Assembly: GCF_001956915.1 (NCBI RefSeq)
Contig: NZ_MLJO01000022.1
Coordinates: forward strand, 1-64,000
Direction of reading: 5' to 3'
From: Intrasporangium flavum
GTDB taxonomy: Bacteria > Actinomycetota > Actinomycetes > Actinomycetales > Dermatophilaceae
DNA length: 64,000 bases
The position numbers and the translations under genes were made by a program. The notes beneath the pieces are model-generated. The model worked only from the letters and a program-made list of their open reading frames with translations. It did not search any database and was not told where the DNA came from. This document shows, in pieces, positions 1 through 7,682 of the stretch. Within the stretch, counting starts at the first letter, position 1; every line of letters begins with the position of its first letter.

Positions 1-8
1 TGACCCCG

Positions 9-647
9 ATGACCCCGATGCCGCCCGCCCCCTCCGGCACGCCCGACCCGACGCTCGCCGGGCTGACGCGTCCGGCCCCCGACGACACCGCCCGCCTCGA
101 GGCGCTCCACGCCGCCCTCCTCGAGCACGCCTCCGCAGCGTCCGTCCTCGACGCCACCTACCGCGTCGTCGACTCCCCCCTGGGCGCGCTGCTCCTCGCC
201 GCCACCGACGTCGGCCTCGTGCGCGTCGCCTACGCCGTCGAGGACCACGACCGTGTCCTGGACGCCCTCGGTGAGCGCGTCGGGTCGCGGATCCTCAAGG
301 ACGGCAAGCGGTTCGACGACGCAGCCCGCCAGCTCGACGAGTACTTCGCCGGCACGCGACGCGTCTTCGACGTGCCGGTCGACCTGCGCCTCGCGCACGG
401 CTTCCGCCTCGACGTGCTGCGCCACCTGACGGCCATCCCCTACGGCTCGACCGAGAGCTACGCCGAGGTGGCGGTGGCCGCGGGCAGCCCTCGCGCGGTC
501 CGCGCCGTCGGGTCGGCGTGCGCCACCAACCCGCTGCCGATCGTCGTGCCGTGCCACCGCGTCGTGCGCTCCGACGGCAGCCTCGGCGGCTACCTCGGCG
601 GCCTGCCCGCCAAGGAGACCCTCCTGCACCTCGAGCGCGCGGCGTGA
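9..647 (+). CDS. ogt: Methylated-DNA--protein-cysteine methyltransferase
   Basis: Suicidal repair protein that moves the alkyl group of O6-alkylguanine onto its own cysteine. The C-terminal half carries the family signature: IPYGSTESYAEVA, the RAVGSACATNP segment, then VVPCHRVV with the acceptor Cys at about residue 182, and GGYLGG. The N-terminal part (residues 45-130) looks like the usual small ribonuclease-H-like lid domain. At 212 residues it is slightly longer than single-domain Ogt proteins because of a Pro-rich leader. The frame is open to the left edge of the window and another in-frame ATG lies at 18, so the true start may lie upstream or at 18. The next gene starts inside its stop codon (GTGA), so the two are probably translationally coupled. 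Confidence 0.93.
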   Translation: MTPMPPAPSGTPDPTLAGLTRPAPDDTARLEALHAALLEHASAASVLDATYRVVDSPLGALLLAATDVGLVRVAYAVEDHDRVLDALGERVGSRILKDGKRFDDAARQLDEYFAGTRRVFDVPVDLRLAHGFRLDVLRHLTAIPYGSTESYAEVAVAAGSPRAVRAVGSACATNPLPIVVPCHRVVRSDGSLGGYLGGLPAKETLLHLERAA

Positions 648-1189
648 GCTGGCCGGTGCGCGCGACGCGCGTCGCCTACGAGAACCCGTGGATCCGCGTC
701 CACGAGGACGCCGTCGTGCGCCCGGACGGCGGCGACGGCGTCTTCGGGGTGGTCGAGGTGCGCCAGCCGGCCGTCTTCGTCGTCGCCCTGACCGACGCCG
801 ACGAGGTCGTCCTCGTCACCGTCGACCGGCACACGGTCGGGGAGTCCGTCGAGGTGCCGGCCGGCGGCTCCGACGGCGAGGACCCGCTCGAGGCGGCCCG
901 CCGCGAGCTCGCCGAGGAGACCGGCCTGGTGGCCCGCGAGTGGCGTCAGGTCGGTGTCATGAACGCGCTCAACGGCGTGTGCCGGGCGCCCGAGGTCGTC
1001 TTCCTCGCCACGGGCCTCGAGCCCGCTGCCGGCGCCCCCGGGACCCCCGACGCCGAGGAGGGGATCACGGCGGTACGGCGGGTGCCCGTGGCGCAGGTGC
1101 TCGACCTCGTCCGCGACGGCGGCATCACCGACGGCGAGACCGTCGCCGCCCTGATGTTCGCCCTGGCCCACCTGGGCCGCGTCTCGTGA
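644..1189 (+). CDS. NUDIX hydrolase (ADP-ribose pyrophosphatase-like)
   Basis: Predicted pyrophosphohydrolase of 181 residues. The NUDIX box is clear: PAGGSDGED followed by AARRELAEETGL supplies the REUxEExGU core. The first loop is one residue shorter than the canonical Gx5E spacing. The PAGG lead-in and overall size resemble ADP-ribose pyrophosphatases, but the substrate cannot be read from sequence. The GTG at 644 was chosen because it overlaps the TGA of ogt by 4 nt; the frame continues upstream only inside ogt. Coupling to ogt suggests a shared nucleotide-sanitation or DNA-maintenance role, which is inference. Confidence 0.85.
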   Translation: MSWPVRATRVAYENPWIRVHEDAVVRPDGGDGVFGVVEVRQPAVFVVALTDADEVVLVTVDRHTVGESVEVPAGGSDGEDPLEAARRELAEETGLVAREWRQVGVMNALNGVCRAPEVVFLATGLEPAAGAPGTPDAEEGITAVRRVPVAQVLDLVRDGGITDGETVAALMFALAHLGRVS

Positions 1190-1217
1190 CGCACCGGTCG
1201 AATTCCCTCCGCTGTCG

Positions 1218-1245
1218 TGCAACGCTTCGCCGGGCCGGTGTGTCC
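1218..1245 (+). promoter_or_regulatory. Candidate ECF-type promoter for the sigma operon
   Basis: TGCAAC at 1218 and GTCC at 1242 are separated by 18 nt, loosely like the -35 (AAC) and -10 (GTC) elements of ECF promoters. ECF sigma genes often autoregulate, so an own-sigma promoter is plausible, but the match is weak and rests only on spacing and the AAC/GTC cores. Confidence 0.25.
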
Positions 1246-1270
1246 TTGGGGTGTACGACACCCGAGACGG

Positions 1271-1321
1271 ACCCGACGCATCACCCGACGCACGACCCGA
1301 CGACCACCTGACGACCACCTG
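1271..1321 (+). repeat. Short tandem repeats in the sigma-operon leader
   Basis: ACCCGACG occurs at 1271, 1283 and 1295 (12-nt period). It is followed by two perfect copies of an 11-mer (ACGACCACCTG) at 1300-1310 and 1311-1321. The array sits between the candidate promoter and the ribosome-binding site of the sigma gene and is outside any coding region I support. Confidence 0.6.
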
Positions 1322-1344
1322 ACGAGCCAACCCGGCGGGAGCCC

Positions 1345-1863
1345 ATGAGACGCAGGGACGAGGCGGCCTTCCGCGCCTTTGTCGAGGAGCGGCAGACGAT
1401 GCTGCGCCGACGCGCCTACCTGCTCACCGGCAGCTGGGCCGACGGCGACGAGCTCGTCCAGGAGGCGCTCGCCCGCGTCTACGTCGCGTGGCCACGGATC
1501 GCCGAGGGCGCGCAGACCGCCTACACGAGACGCACCATGATGAACCTCTACCTCAACGACCAGCGCAAGCGCCGGCGCGAGGTGCTCACCGACGAGGCCC
1601 CCGAGCCCCTGCCGTCGCACCCGTCCGGCGCCGACCACGACCGCGAGCTCGCGATGACGCTGACCGACCTGCTCAAGGGCCTGCCCGAGAAGCAGCGGGC
1701 CGTCCTGGTGCTCCGGTTCTGGGAGGACCTCACCGTCCCCCAGATCGCCGAGTGCACCGGCGTGGCCGAGGGCACCATCAAGAGCCAGATCTCGCGGGCC
1801 CTCGCGGCCCTGCGCGACCGGCTCGCCGAACCACCGCTCTCGGGGGCAGGAGCCGTGACATGA
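1345..1863 (+). CDS. SigE-family ECF RNA polymerase sigma factor
   Basis: Extracytoplasmic-function sigma factor of 172 residues. Region 2 (residues 8-75) contains the FVEERQTMLRRRAYLLTG opening typical of the actinobacterial SigE family, then DELVQEALARVYVAWPRI and the NLYLNDQRKRRRE stretch. Region 4 (about 108-165) reads LPEKQRAVLVLRFWEDLTVPQIAE...EGTIKSQISRALAALR, a helix-turn-helix for -35 recognition. The ATG at 1345 follows a GGGAG motif at close spacing. The stop overlaps the ATG of the next gene (ATGA), which encodes a single-span membrane protein and is the likely regulator of this factor. The activating signal is unknown. Confidence 0.92.
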   Translation: MRRRDEAAFRAFVEERQTMLRRRAYLLTGSWADGDELVQEALARVYVAWPRIAEGAQTAYTRRTMMNLYLNDQRKRRREVLTDEAPEPLPSHPSGADHDRELAMTLTDLLKGLPEKQRAVLVLRFWEDLTVPQIAECTGVAEGTIKSQISRALAALRDRLAEPPLSGAGAVT

Positions 1864-2771
1864 GTGACGACCCGACGCGCCGCACCGGCCCCGACCCCGA
1901 GCCCGGCCCGCCCGCAGCCCCGACGCCGGAGCCCGGCGAGCTGCAGCTGCGAAAGGCGCTGGCCATGACGAACGATCTCGAACCACCTCGCGACGACCTC
2001 TTCGCCCAGCGTGCCCTGATGCGCGGACGGGCCCGCACCGCCCGGCGCCGGAACGCGGTCCTCGGCTCCGCGGCCGCCGTCGTCCTCGTCGGCGTCGTCG
2101 GTGCCGGGTGGGCCCTGTCCGGTGGGCAGAACGCCTCGTCGACGTCTGCGGGCTCGGCCGCGGGCGCCCCGGAACGCATGAGCGACAAGGGAACCGACGC
2201 CGGGGCCCCGGGCATCGCGCCGGACGCGACGGGGTCGCTCGGCTCTGGGAGCGGTCCGTCGCTGCAGGGCACCCAGGTGCCCCCCGCCCGCGACACCTCG
2301 GAGTTCTTCGGCACGCTGCACACCCCGGCCACGCGGGCCTTCGACGCGGTGTCGACCACCGTGACGACGCGCTGGCCCGACGTGTTCTCCGGCGCCTACG
2401 CCGACGACCCCACCGGCTCCTCCGTCGTCGTCGCCGTCACGCGCCACGACCCGTCGCTCGAGTCGTTCGTGACCGGCGCGATGCCGGCCGGTTCGGTGCG
2501 CTTCGTGGCAGCGACGCACACGTGGGACGAGAAGGTCCAGGTGGCCCAGCAGGTCCGCGACGACGCCCCCGTCCTCAAGGCGCAGGGCGTCCTCGTGCAC
2601 GGTGTCGGGATCGACGCCCGCGGCGACCGCGTCGTCGTGTCGGCCGACGAGCGCAGCGCACCGGGGACGCTCGAGCAGCGCTACGGCGACGTCGTCCGGG
2701 TGGTCGCCACGACGGCCTCCGTGCCGGGCAAGCTCCCCGACGGCGGTACGCTGCCGACGCTGCAGCACTGA
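1860..2771 (+). CDS. Single-span membrane protein, putative sigma-factor regulator
   Basis: Protein of 303 residues coupled to the upstream sigma gene by an ATGA overlap. It has a Pro-rich cytoplasmic N-terminus, a short charged segment around residues 30-60 (LQLRKALAMTNDLEPPRDDLF), one hydrophobic span near residues 65-85 (NAVLGSAAAVVLVGVVGAGWAL), then a Ser/Gly/Ala-rich linker and a folded extracytoplasmic domain to the end. The arrangement (cytosolic segment, one span, external domain, directly after an ECF gene) is that of an anti-sigma factor. No zinc-binding HxxxCxxC motif is visible, so the role is inferred from context. Confidence 0.7.
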   Translation: MSDDPTRRTGPDPEPGPPAAPTPEPGELQLRKALAMTNDLEPPRDDLFAQRALMRGRARTARRRNAVLGSAAAVVLVGVVGAGWALSGGQNASSTSAGSAAGAPERMSDKGTDAGAPGIAPDATGSLGSGSGPSLQGTQVPPARDTSEFFGTLHTPATRAFDAVSTTVTTRWPDVFSGAYADDPTGSSVVVAVTRHDPSLESFVTGAMPAGSVRFVAATHTWDEKVQVAQQVRDDAPVLKAQGVLVHGVGIDARGDRVVVSADERSAPGTLEQRYGDVVRVVATTASVPGKLPDGGTLPTLQH

Positions 2772-2889
2772 CCACACTCGGGGGTCCTGCGTCCTGACGG
2801 GGGTCGGACGCGGGACGGACCCGGCCGGGGCCGCGAACCCTCCCGCGTGGTCCCGGCCGGGTCCCACACGCGCGGCTAGGCTGGCCGGC

Positions 2890-3936
2890 ATGCAGCAGCC
2901 GACCCCGCCGACGGCGCCGATGAGCCCGATCGAGGCGCTGCGGCGCATCTGCTTCCTCCTCGAGCGCGGCCGCGAGAGCAGCTATCGCATCGACGCGTTC
3001 CGGCGCACCATCGAGGCCATCACGCTCATCTCCGACGACGAGCTGCGCGAGCGCTCCGAGGCCGGAACCCTCAAGCAGATCAAGGGAATCGGCGACTCCA
3101 GCGCCGCCATCATCGGTCAGGCCGTGCGGGGCGTCGTGCCGGCCTACCTCGTCTCCGCGGAGGAGAAGCACGGCGAGCCGCTGACCCGCGGCGGGGCCGA
3201 GCTCTACGCGGCCCTGCGCGGCGACCTCCACGCCCACTCGAACTGGAGCGACGGCGGCAGCCCGATCGAGGAGATGGTCCTCGCGGCCGTCGAGCTGGGC
3301 CAGGAGTGGATGGCCCTGACCGACCACTCGCCGCGCCTCACCGTGGCCAACGGCCTGTCCCGCGAGCGCCTCACCGACCAGCTGAAGCGCGTCGAGGCGA
3401 TCAACCGCAGCGTCGGCGACAGCTTCACCCTGCTCAAGGGCATCGAGGTCGACATCCACCTCGACGGCTCCCTCGACCAGGACGACGACCTGCTCGACCG
3501 GCTCGACGTCGTCACCGCCTCGATCCACAGCAAGCTGCGCCAGCCGTCCTTCGAGATGACGCCGCGGATGGTCGCGGCCGTGCGCGACCCGCACACCAAC
3601 GTCCTCGCGCACTGCACCGGGCAGCTCGTCACGGGCGGGCGGGGCAAGCGCCCGCCGTCGCAGTTCGACGCCGAGAAGGTGTTCCGCGCCTGCCTCGAGA
3701 ACGACGTCGCCGTGGAGATCAACTCACGGCCCGAGCGGTGCGACCCGCCGGACGAGCTCATCGAGCTGGCCCGCGACCTCGGGTGCCTGTTCACCATCGA
3801 CTCCGACGCCCACGCACCCGGCCAGCTCGACATGAAGTCGCTCGGCTGCGAGCGCGCCGAGCGCCTCGGGATCCCGGCCGAACGCATCGTCACGACGTGG
3901 CCCGTCGAGGACGTCCTCGCGTGGGCCAAGGGGTGA
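2890..3936 (+). CDS. HhH-PHP domain phosphoesterase (PolX C-terminal-like)
   Basis: Protein of 348 residues. The N-terminal part has a helix-hairpin-helix of the PolX 8-kDa type (LKQIKGIGDSSAAIIGQAV, about residues 58-76). The C-terminal part is a PHP metallophosphoesterase with all the metal-ligand motifs: DLHAHSNWSDG, TDHS, EVDIH, SIHS, AHCTG and DSDAH. This is the layout of the distal half of bacterial family-X DNA polymerases without the polymerase domain. Such proteins are predicted to act on DNA ends or phosphate esters; the substrate here is unknown. The ATG at 2890 sits after a GGCTGGCCGGC stretch without a strong ribosome-binding site. The gene stands alone. Confidence 0.85.
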   Translation: MQQPTPPTAPMSPIEALRRICFLLERGRESSYRIDAFRRTIEAITLISDDELRERSEAGTLKQIKGIGDSSAAIIGQAVRGVVPAYLVSAEEKHGEPLTRGGAELYAALRGDLHAHSNWSDGGSPIEEMVLAAVELGQEWMALTDHSPRLTVANGLSRERLTDQLKRVEAINRSVGDSFTLLKGIEVDIHLDGSLDQDDDLLDRLDVVTASIHSKLRQPSFEMTPRMVAAVRDPHTNVLAHCTGQLVTGGRGKRPPSQFDAEKVFRACLENDVAVEINSRPERCDPPDELIELARDLGCLFTIDSDAHAPGQLDMKSLGCERAERLGIPAERIVTTWPVEDVLAWAKG

Positions 3937-3981
3937 TCGAGGGTGCCGGAACGACCTGTCCCAGAGGGTTCGAGGGCCGAT

Positions 3982-4010
3982 TTGGTGGGTGCGCAGAACT
4001 CCCCTATAGT
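3982..4010 (+). promoter_or_regulatory. Promoter of the tRNA-Glu/tRNA-Asp unit
   Basis: TTGGTG at 3982-3987 and TATAGT at 4005-4010 are separated by 17 nt, a good housekeeping-sigma promoter. It lies 31 nt before the first tRNA. The same TATAGT hexamer precedes tRNA-Phe at 19849. Confidence 0.75.
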
Positions 4011-4041
4011 TCTCGACGTCCCAAGCGGATGGTTCGGGCCA

Positions 4042-4114
4042 GTCCCCATCGTCTAGCGGCCTAGGACTCCGCCCTTTCACGGCGGCAGCACGGGTTCGAA
4101 TCCCGTTGGGGATA
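4042..4114 (+). tRNA. tRNA-Glu (anticodon UUC)
   Basis: A 73-nt cloverleaf without encoded CCA. The acceptor stem pairs GTCCCCA at 4042 with TGGGGAT at 4107-4113, followed by discriminator A. The anticodon arm is CCGCC / CTTTCAC / GGCGG, giving anticodon TTC, and the T-arm contains GGTTCGAATCC. It is cotranscribed with tRNA-Asp 25 nt downstream. Confidence 0.96.
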
Positions 4115-4139
4115 CGCAAGACCACAACTGAATAAGCAA

Positions 4140-4213
4140 GGCCCCGTAGCGCAGTTGGTTAGCGCGCCGCCCTGTCACGGCGGAGGTCGCCGGTTCGAGC
4201 CCGGTCGGGGTCG
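4140..4213 (+). tRNA. tRNA-Asp (anticodon GUC)
   Basis: A 74-nt cloverleaf without encoded CCA. The acceptor stem pairs GGCCCCG with CGGGGTC, and the discriminator is G, as expected for tRNA-Asp. The anticodon arm is CCGCC / CTGTCAC / GGCGG, giving anticodon GTC. It is the second gene of the tRNA-Glu unit and is followed by a strong hairpin. Confidence 0.96.
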
Positions 4214-4219
4214 CCCCTA

Positions 4220-4253
4220 CGAGAGGCGCCACTCACACGAGTGGCGCCTCTCG
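4220..4253 (+). terminator. Terminator hairpin after tRNA-Asp
   Basis: A perfect 15-bp inverted repeat (4220-4234 with 4239-4253) closes on a 4-nt ACAC loop seven nt after the tRNA end. There is no U-tract, as is common in high-GC actinobacteria. It separates the tRNA unit from the dehydrogenase that starts at 4286. Confidence 0.85.
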
Positions 4254-4285
4254 CGTTCCCGGCACCCGGCCCTAGGGTTGGTCGG

Positions 4286-5260
4286 GTGCGCATCGCGGTC
4301 CTCGACGACTACCAGGGCGTGGCCCGCTCCAGCGCGGACTGGGCGCCCGTCACGGCCCACCCCACGCGTCCGTGCCGGGTCGACGTCTTCCGCGACCACC
4401 TCGCCGAGCCCGACGCCCTGGTGGGCCGCCTGGCGCCCTATGACGCCGTCGTCGTCATGCGCGAGCGGACGCCGCTGCCCGGGAGCGTCCTGACGCGCCT
4501 GCCGCGGCTGCGGCTCGTCGTGACGACGGGTCGTCGCAACCCGAGCATCGACGTCGCCGCTGCGACGGCGTCCGGGATCACCGTGTGCGGCACCGAGAGC
4601 CGCGCCGGGGCCCCCGCCGAGCTCACCTGGGCCCTCGTCCTCGGCCTGTGCCGCCACCTCGTCACCGAGGCCGGGGCGGTCCGCGACGGCGGCTGGCAGA
4701 CGACCGTGGGGCGCGACCTCGACGGGCACACGATGGGCGTCCTCGGGCTCGGCCGCCTCGGCACCCGCGTGGCTGCCGTGGCCCGCGCCTTCGGCATGGA
4801 CGTCCTCGCCTGGAGCCCCCACCTGACGCCCGAGCGCGCTGCGGCGTCGGGCGCCACCGCAGCCTCGCTCGACGACGTGCTCCGACGCTCCGACGTCGTC
4901 TCGGTGCACCTGCCACTCGTCGAGGGCGACGGCGGCACGCGCGGACTCATCGGGGCGCGCGAGCTGGGCCTCATGCGTCCGGGCGCCCTGCTCGTCAACA
5001 CCTCGCGCGGCCCGATCGTCGACGAGACGGCCCTGCTCGACGCGTTGGCCTCCGGGCACCTGGGCGGCGCCGGGCTCGACGTGTTCGACGTCGAGCCGCT
5101 GCCGATCGACCACCCGCTGCGCACGGCACCGCGCACGCTGCTGACGCCGCACGTCGGGTACGTCACCGAGGACACCTACGCCACGTTCTTCGCCGGCGTC
5201 GTCGAGGCCGTCACGGCCTGGCTCGACGGCAGCCCCGTCCGCGTCCTCACCGGGCCCTGA
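4286..5260 (+). CDS. D-isomer specific 2-hydroxyacid dehydrogenase
   Basis: NAD(P)-dependent oxidoreductase of 324 residues that would interconvert a 2-hydroxyacid and a 2-oxoacid. The nucleotide-binding fold is seen as GVLGLGRLGTRVAAVARAFGMDVLAWSP. The catalytic set is present: Arg in LVNTSRGPIVDE, Glu in DVFDVEPLP, and His in LTPHVGYVTE. The start was set at GTG 4286, where the family N-terminus (RIAVLDDYQ) begins; the longer frame from 4241 would run through the tRNA terminator. The substrate is not predictable. The gene converges with the PucR-type regulator gene, with 17 bp between the stop codons. Confidence 0.88.
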   Translation: MRIAVLDDYQGVARSSADWAPVTAHPTRPCRVDVFRDHLAEPDALVGRLAPYDAVVVMRERTPLPGSVLTRLPRLRLVVTTGRRNPSIDVAAATASGITVCGTESRAGAPAELTWALVLGLCRHLVTEAGAVRDGGWQTTVGRDLDGHTMGVLGLGRLGTRVAAVARAFGMDVLAWSPHLTPERAAASGATAASLDDVLRRSDVVSVHLPLVEGDGGTRGLIGARELGLMRPGALLVNTSRGPIVDETALLDALASGHLGGAGLDVFDVEPLPIDHPLRTAPRTLLTPHVGYVTEDTYATFFAGVVEAVTAWLDGSPVRVLTGP

Positions 5261-5277
5261 CGCCCCACCGGCCGGGC

Positions 5278-6468
5278 TCAGCGGTGGCCGGCGCGCAGGA
5301 CGAGCTCGAGCTCGAAGCGCACCTCGGGGTCCTCGAGCGCCTCGCCGAAGAGCTGCTTGAGCTGGGCGACGCGGTAGCCGACGGTCTGCGGGTGCACGAA
5401 GAGCTCGTCGGCCATCGGGGCCCGCTGGCCCTGGTGGCGCAGCCATGCCAGGAGGGTCTCGGCCAGGCGGCCCCGCACGGCCGGCCGCAGCCCGTCGAGC
5501 GGGGCCAGCCGCACGAGGGCGAGGTCGTCGATGGCAAGGGGCTCGGACCGCACGACGAGCTCGGCGAGCCGGTCCTCGACCCAGAGCGGGTCGGTGCCGG
5601 CGTGCGGCTCGTCGGCGGAGGGACCGAGGCCGTGCGCGCCCGCCGAGGCCGCGAGGTGCAGCGACTCCCCCGCCGCCTGCCAGGCCCGCGCCGGGCCGAC
5701 GACGGCGCGCCGCCCGCGCAGGGCCCGGTCGAGGTCGCGGCGCCGGACGCGTCGGTTGCCGAACGGGTAGACGACCACGACGTCGGCCCCGCGCTCGGCG
5801 ACGAGGCCGTCGCGGCCGATGGCGGCGCGCAGGCCCTCCACGTGGGGCGAGGGGACGAGGCCGACGACGACACGCTCGGGCAGGGTCCAGCCGACCGCCG
5901 CGGCGAGCCGGGCGACGCCGCCGTCGCTCGAGTCGCCGCGCAGGATCGACTCGAGCAGCTCGGCGCGCAGGCGCTGCTGCTCCCCGGCCCGTTCGGACTG
6001 CTCCTGGGCGTAGCCCTGCGCGCTCGCCGCCGACAGCTCGTCGATGTAGGCGAAGAGCGACTCGCCGAGCGACAGGAGGGCATCGGGTGGCATCTGCGAC
6101 ACGTCGACGGTGCGCGAGATGGCCCGGAAGGTCACGCGAGCGCCATAGCGGTAGGCGGCGAGCAGCGCCTCGAGGGTGCGCCCCGAGCGCACCTCGCCGC
6201 GGCCGAGGTTCTCGTAGACCCACTTGCCGTCCTCGCTCAGGGCCGGCAGCCGCGTGCCGGGCAGGTCGAGGAAGCGGTGCAGCGCCACCTGGACGCCCTG
6301 GCGCACGCCCTGGCCGAAGCGCCCTTCCATCGGCATGGCGTAGACCGGGACGTCCTGCGGGATGCCCTCGATGATGGCCTCGACGATGTCGGGGACGACG
6401 GGGCGCAGGATACGGCTGATTTCGGCGGGCAGAGACAACCACGGCGGGTCGGACGTGGCGTGCGCCAC
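5278..6468 (-). CDS. PucR-family transcriptional regulator
   Basis: Regulator of 396 residues. The C-terminal 55 residues form a PucR-type helix-turn-helix (HQGQRAPMADELFVHPQTVGYRVAQLKQLFG). The N-terminal region is an all-helical sensor-like segment (residues 15-175), followed by a middle domain of the kind found in CdaR/PucR proteins. The GTG start at 6468 was fixed by an AGGAGG five nt upstream; the frame stays open far beyond it but without coding character. It is divergent from the ferredoxin reductase/desaturase operon, 99 bp away, so it probably regulates membrane-lipid desaturation. That target is inferred from gene order. Confidence 0.85.
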   Translation of the reverse strand: MAHATSDPPWLSLPAEISRILRPVVPDIVEAIIEGIPQDVPVYAMPMEGRFGQGVRQGVQVALHRFLDLPGTRLPALSEDGKWVYENLGRGEVRSGRTLEALLAAYRYGARVTFRAISRTVDVSQMPPDALLSLGESLFAYIDELSAASAQGYAQEQSERAGEQQRLRAELLESILRGDSSDGGVARLAAAVGWTLPERVVVGLVPSPHVEGLRAAIGRDGLVAERGADVVVVYPFGNRRVRRRDLDRALRGRRAVVGPARAWQAAGESLHLAASAGAHGLGPSADEPHAGTDPLWVEDRLAELVVRSEPLAIDDLALVRLAPLDGLRPAVRGRLAETLLAWLRHQGQRAPMADELFVHPQTVGYRVAQLKQLFGEALEDPEVRFELELVLRAGHR

Positions 6469-6567
6469 TTCGGCCTCCTGCTTTTTGTCGCGAGGCAACA
6501 GATTCCTGCCCCAAAGAGTACGCCGCGCCCCAAGATCCCGGGACCCTTCTGCGGGGACCATAGAGGT

Positions 6568-7665
6568 ATGAGCCAGCTGCGAGCACTTCGGCGCATGGCG
6601 TCCGTCCTGACCACCCCCCTCGACCCCGAGGACTTCTTCGCCCTCGTCAACCCGCTCTCGTCCGCGCGGCAGCTGCGCGGCGTCGTCACGCGGGTCGAGC
6701 GCGAGACCGCCGACTCCACGACGATCCACTTCCGCCCCGGCCGCGGCTGGAACGCCCACGAGGCCGGCCAGTGGGCCCGCATCGGGGTCGAGATCGACGG
6801 CGTCCGCCAGTGGCGCAGCTACTCGCTGTCGGCGGCCGCCGGCCACGACCCGGCCATCACCGTCACGGCGATCGGCACGGTCTCCACCGCCCTGGCCCGC
6901 AACACCCGCGTCGGCGACGTCCTCTTCCTCGACGTCCCGCAGGGCGACTTCGTGCTGCCGGGCCACCCGCGTCCGCTGCTCATGCTCACCGCCGGCAGCG
7001 GCCTGACGCCCGTCATGTCGATGATCCGCACGCTCGTGCCGCGCCGCCCCGACGCCGACGTCGTGCTCGTCCACTGCGCCCGCACGCGCGAGGACGCCCT
7101 CTTCCACGACGAGCTGCTCGAGCTCGCCGACCAGTTCCCCGGCCTGACCGTCAAGCACTGGTTCACCCGCGAGCACGGCACCTCGGCCGAGGACGCCGGG
7201 CGCCGCCTCGACCTGTCCTCCACCACCGACCTCGAGGCCCTCTGCCCCGACTGGCGCACCCGCAAGGCCTTCGCCTGCGGACCCGCCGAGCTGCTCGACG
7301 ACGCCGAGGCGCTCTGGGAGCGCGAGGGCGTCGACGGCACCGACGACACCGGGGCCGACCTCACCATCGAGCGCTTCGCCCCGGTCCTGCTGCCGGGAAC
7401 CGGAGGCGAGGGTGGAGTCGTTGTCTTCGAGAAGTCCGACAAGGAGGTCGAGGCCGGCGGCGACGTGCCGCTCCTCGACGCCGGGGAGGGCTGCGGCGTC
7501 GTCATGCCGAGCGGGTGCCGCATGGGCATCTGCCGCAGCTGCCTGACGCCGCTCGTGGCCGGCAAGGTCCGCGACCTGCGCACCGGAGAGGTGCACGGCG
7601 ACGAGGGCGAGCTCATCCAGACCTGCGTCAACGCGGCCGCCGGGCCCGTCCACCTGGACATCTGA
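6568..7665 (+). CDS. Ferredoxin reductase with fused 2Fe-2S domain (desaturase electron donor)
   Basis: Flavin-dependent electron-transfer protein of 365 residues. The order is an FAD-binding barrel with RSYSLS (about residues 90-95), an NAD(P)-binding domain with LTAGSGLTPVMSMIRTL, and a C-terminal plant-type 2Fe-2S domain with CRMGICRSC and a distal Cys in QTCVN. This matches the mycobacterial reductase (Rv3230c type) that feeds the DesA3 acyl-CoA desaturase. The desaturase gene follows after 17 bp, so the pair should form one desaturation system. The ATG at 6568 agrees with the family N-terminus (LRALRRMASVLTTPLDPEDF); the longer upstream frame is antisense to the regulator gene. Confidence 0.92.
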   Translation: MSQLRALRRMASVLTTPLDPEDFFALVNPLSSARQLRGVVTRVERETADSTTIHFRPGRGWNAHEAGQWARIGVEIDGVRQWRSYSLSAAAGHDPAITVTAIGTVSTALARNTRVGDVLFLDVPQGDFVLPGHPRPLLMLTAGSGLTPVMSMIRTLVPRRPDADVVLVHCARTREDALFHDELLELADQFPGLTVKHWFTREHGTSAEDAGRRLDLSSTTDLEALCPDWRTRKAFACGPAELLDDAEALWEREGVDGTDDTGADLTIERFAPVLLPGTGGEGGVVVFEKSDKEVEAGGDVPLLDAGEGCGVVMPSGCRMGICRSCLTPLVAGKVRDLRTGEVHGDEGELIQTCVNAAAGPVHLDI

Positions 7666-7682
7666 GAAGGGATCCAATCGCA

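Noticed and set aside
4241..4285. Upstream start for the 2-hydroxyacid dehydrogenase
   Set aside because: It would read through the second arm of the tRNA terminator hairpin; GTG 4286 begins where the family sequence begins.
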